From contig NZ_QWLV01000004.1 in the NCBI RefSeq assembly GCF_003515075.1, positions 62,001 to 126,000 on the forward strand: 64,000 bases of DNA. Direction: 5' to 3'. The position numbers and the translations under genes are program-made. The notes beneath the pieces are model-generated. The model searched no databases and was not told the origin of the DNA. It saw only the letters and a list, made by a program, of their open reading frames with translations. The DNA is from Sphingomonas gilva (GTDB lineage Bacteria > Pseudomonadota > Alphaproteobacteria > Sphingomonadales > Sphingomonadaceae). This document shows, in pieces, positions 62,764 through 64,000 of this stretch (its first letter is position 1; each line of letters opens with the position of its first letter).

Positions 62764-63525
62764 TCAGGCGACGAAATAGCGGTAGATGCTGTAGAGGCTG
62801 GTCAGCGTCAGCACGATGCCGACCAGCACCAGCAGGATCTTGGGCTGAACCCGCTTGGCCATGATCGCGCCGAAGGGCGCGGCGAGCACGCCGCCGATCA
62901 GCAGGCCGACGACGGCGGTGGTGAAGGCGGCGAAGCCCAGGCCGACGATGAACGTCACCGAGATCGACAGCGTCAGGAAGAATTCGACGCTGTTGACCGT
63001 GCCGATGGTGGTGCGCGGCTGGGCGCCCTGGACCAGCAGGTTGCTGGTCACCACCGGCCCCCACCCGCCGCCGCCCGCCGCGTCGAGAAAGCCGCCGGCC
63101 AGGCCCAGCGGTTCGACGATCCTGGGCTCGCGGTGGTGCGGCGGATAATGGAAGCCGCGCCACAGCAGGTACAGGCCGATCGCGGCCAGATAGGTCATCA
63201 CGAACGGCCGGGTCACCGACGCGTCCAGCGTCACCAGCAGGTAAGCGCCCGTGACGCCGCCGATCACGCCGGGGATCAGCAGCCGGAAGAACAGCCGCCA
63301 GTTGACGTTCTTGTGGATGGCGTGGCTGATTCCCGAAACGCCGGTGGTGAAGCATTCGACCAGATGCACGCCGGCCGAAGCGGTCGCCGGCGGCACGCCG
63401 AGCACGCTGACGAGCAGCGTCGAGGATATCACCCCGAACGCCATGCCCAGCGCGCCGTCGATGATTTGTGCCGCGAAACCGACCAGGATGAAGGGCAACA
63501 GTGCGGCAAGATCGATCTCGGGCAA
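62764..63525 (-). CDS. TSUP-family membrane protein (sulfite exporter TauE/SafE-like)
   Basis: 253 residues, about eight spans. VGFAAQIIDGALGMAFGVISSTLL and the repeat GLAGGFLDAAGGGGWGPVVTSNLLVQG are the paired TauE/SafE signatures; PRTTIGTVNSVEFF is also conserved. Likely exports a sulfur-containing anion or organosulfonate. A serine acetyltransferase-like gene (cysteine synthesis) starts 390 bp away, divergent. Confidence 0.92.
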   Translation of the reverse strand: MPEIDLAALLPFILVGFAAQIIDGALGMAFGVISSTLLVSVLGVPPATASAGVHLVECFTTGVSGISHAIHKNVNWRLFFRLLIPGVIGGVTGAYLLVTLDASVTRPFVMTYLAAIGLYLLWRGFHYPPHHREPRIVEPLGLAGGFLDAAGGGGWGPVVTSNLLVQGAQPRTTIGTVNSVEFFLTLSISVTFIVGLGFAAFTTAVVGLLIGGVLAAPFGAIMAKRVQPKILLVLVGIVLTLTSLYSIYRYFVA

Positions 63526-63681
63526 GGGCGTCGTCCTTCGTCGTTTTCCGCTCGCAAGCTAGCGTGCGTTCATAACCCCACAAGATAGATAGAGTTTCAA
63601 GCGCGCAATCAGGCGATGGACGATGCCGGAAACATGCCGGTTCGATGGAATGCGTTATCGCGGCCGAGACGCTCCCTGAAA

Positions 63682-63834
63682 TCCTCCCTCGCGCAGCGGG
63701 GGAGGGGGACCAGCCGAAGGCTGGTGGAGGGGGCTGCCACAAGCGAATCGTTCGTGGCCTGCCCCCTCCACCATGCTGCGCATGGTCCCCCTCCCCCTGC
63801 TTCGCAGGGGGAGGATTTGCAGCGGCCATCCTGT
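63682..63834. repeat. Nested palindrome mosaic (GGGGGAGG family), second copy
   Basis: Hairpins within 153 bp: CCTCCCTCGCGCAGCGGGGGAGG (63683-63705), ACCAGCC/GGCTGGT around GAA, a long GGTGGAGGGGGC/GCCCCCTCCACC arm enclosing GCCAC..GTGGC, ACCATG/CATGGT around CTGCG, and CCTCCCCCTG/CAGGGGGAGG around CTTCG. It is the only content seen in the 389-bp gap 63526-63914. Confidence 0.8.
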
Positions 63835-63914
63835 TTGCCCCATCCCAGGCCATTGCCGGTAGCGAGGACACACCCTAAATTGCGGCGCTGACCAAGGATA
63901 TGGGAGCATCCGCG

Positions 63915-64000
63915 GTGCCTGACGCCCTCAAGGCCTATCTCGATTCGGTGAAGGCGCGCGATCCCGCGCCCCGTTCGCGCTGGGAGGTGATGCTCTATCC
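63915..64000 (+). CDS. Serine O-acetyltransferase-like protein, N-terminus only
   Basis: 28 residues readable from the GTG at 63915 (GGGAG eight bases upstream); an in-frame ATG at 63900 is the alternative. Sequence VPDALKAYLDSVKARDPAPR then SRWEVMLYP, the start pattern of EpsC/CysE-type serine acetyltransferases (ARDPAxRSRxEVxLxYPG). The enzymatic domain is beyond the window, so the call rests on the N-terminus only. Confidence 0.6.
   Translation, partial: MPDALKAYLDSVKARDPAPRSRWEVMLY

Overview
The window is chromosomal DNA of a high-GC alphaproteobacterium, most likely a sphingomonad. Supporting signs are an NDUFA12-type complex I accessory subunit, the F1 ATPase zeta-type regulator (DUF1476), a TIGR02300 'FYDLN' protein, a class II EPSP synthase, a fused ThiS-ThiG protein, EcfG-type (GGAAC-N16/17-GTT) promoters, and intergenic palindromic repeats of the kind common in sphingomonads. 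The genus cannot be fixed from sequence reading alone. Most of the window is ordinary housekeeping DNA. The accessory content lies in a few insertions within otherwise conserved gene blocks.

Layout. 1-3.2 kb (minus): an L,D-transpeptidase, a small lipoprotein, heme oxygenase and a truncated bacteriophytochrome form one tightly spaced unit. 3.2-13.1 kb: the conserved block tRNA-Trp / secE-nusG / rplK-rplA is broken in two places. A plus-strand HTH protein, a hybrid histidine kinase and an exported protein separate nusG from rplK. A lower-GC phage-tailspike-like gene separates tRNA-Trp from secE. 13-21 kb: a GGDEF/EAL protein, a fatty-acyl-AMP ligase, recX, a double cold-shock protein, DUF192, NDUFA12, DUF2155, aat and an ArsC-like reductase. 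21-25 kb: accC-accB-aroQ (minus), divergent from the thiSG fusion and a CsbD stress gene.

25-37 kb: an exported ankyrin protein, a TPP enzyme, an SMP-30 protein, the translationally coupled operon scoA / acid phosphatase lipoprotein / scoB / lipase-like lipoprotein / GST, and leuC / metallo-hydrolase / leuD / quinone oxidoreductase. 37-44 kb: DUF1476, bolA and a monothiol glutaredoxin; a divergent membrane-protein/XRE-regulator pair; a BlaI-BlaR1 pair with a visible operator; a second MBL hydrolase and DUF4230. 44-49 kb: nadA, nadC, an RNase T2, DUF4112 and a peptide-binding lipoprotein. 49-54 kb (minus): tRNA-Leu and the aroA-cmk-rpsA-ihfB block. 54-57 kb: tRNA-Ala and an EcfG-type stress operon (SRPBCC / Zn-ADH / SDR). 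57-64 kb: an LplT-like MFS transporter, pgsA, moaD-moaE, fasciclin, divergent oxyR/ahpC with ahpD, a TSUP exporter and the start of a serine acetyltransferase-like gene.

At least three intergenic palindrome families recur: a ~95-bp GTCGCCCC element (five copies between 21 and 45 kb), a CACCCCGGACTTGTTCC element, and long GGGGGAGG mosaics of nested hairpins. I saw no CRISPR array, intact prophage, transposase or secondary-metabolite cluster. The best candidates for something unusual are the tRNA-Trp/tailspike junction, the gene insertions inside the ribosomal, sco and leu operons, the antisense-encoded tails of aat and the DUF2155 gene, and the ThiS-ThiG fusion.
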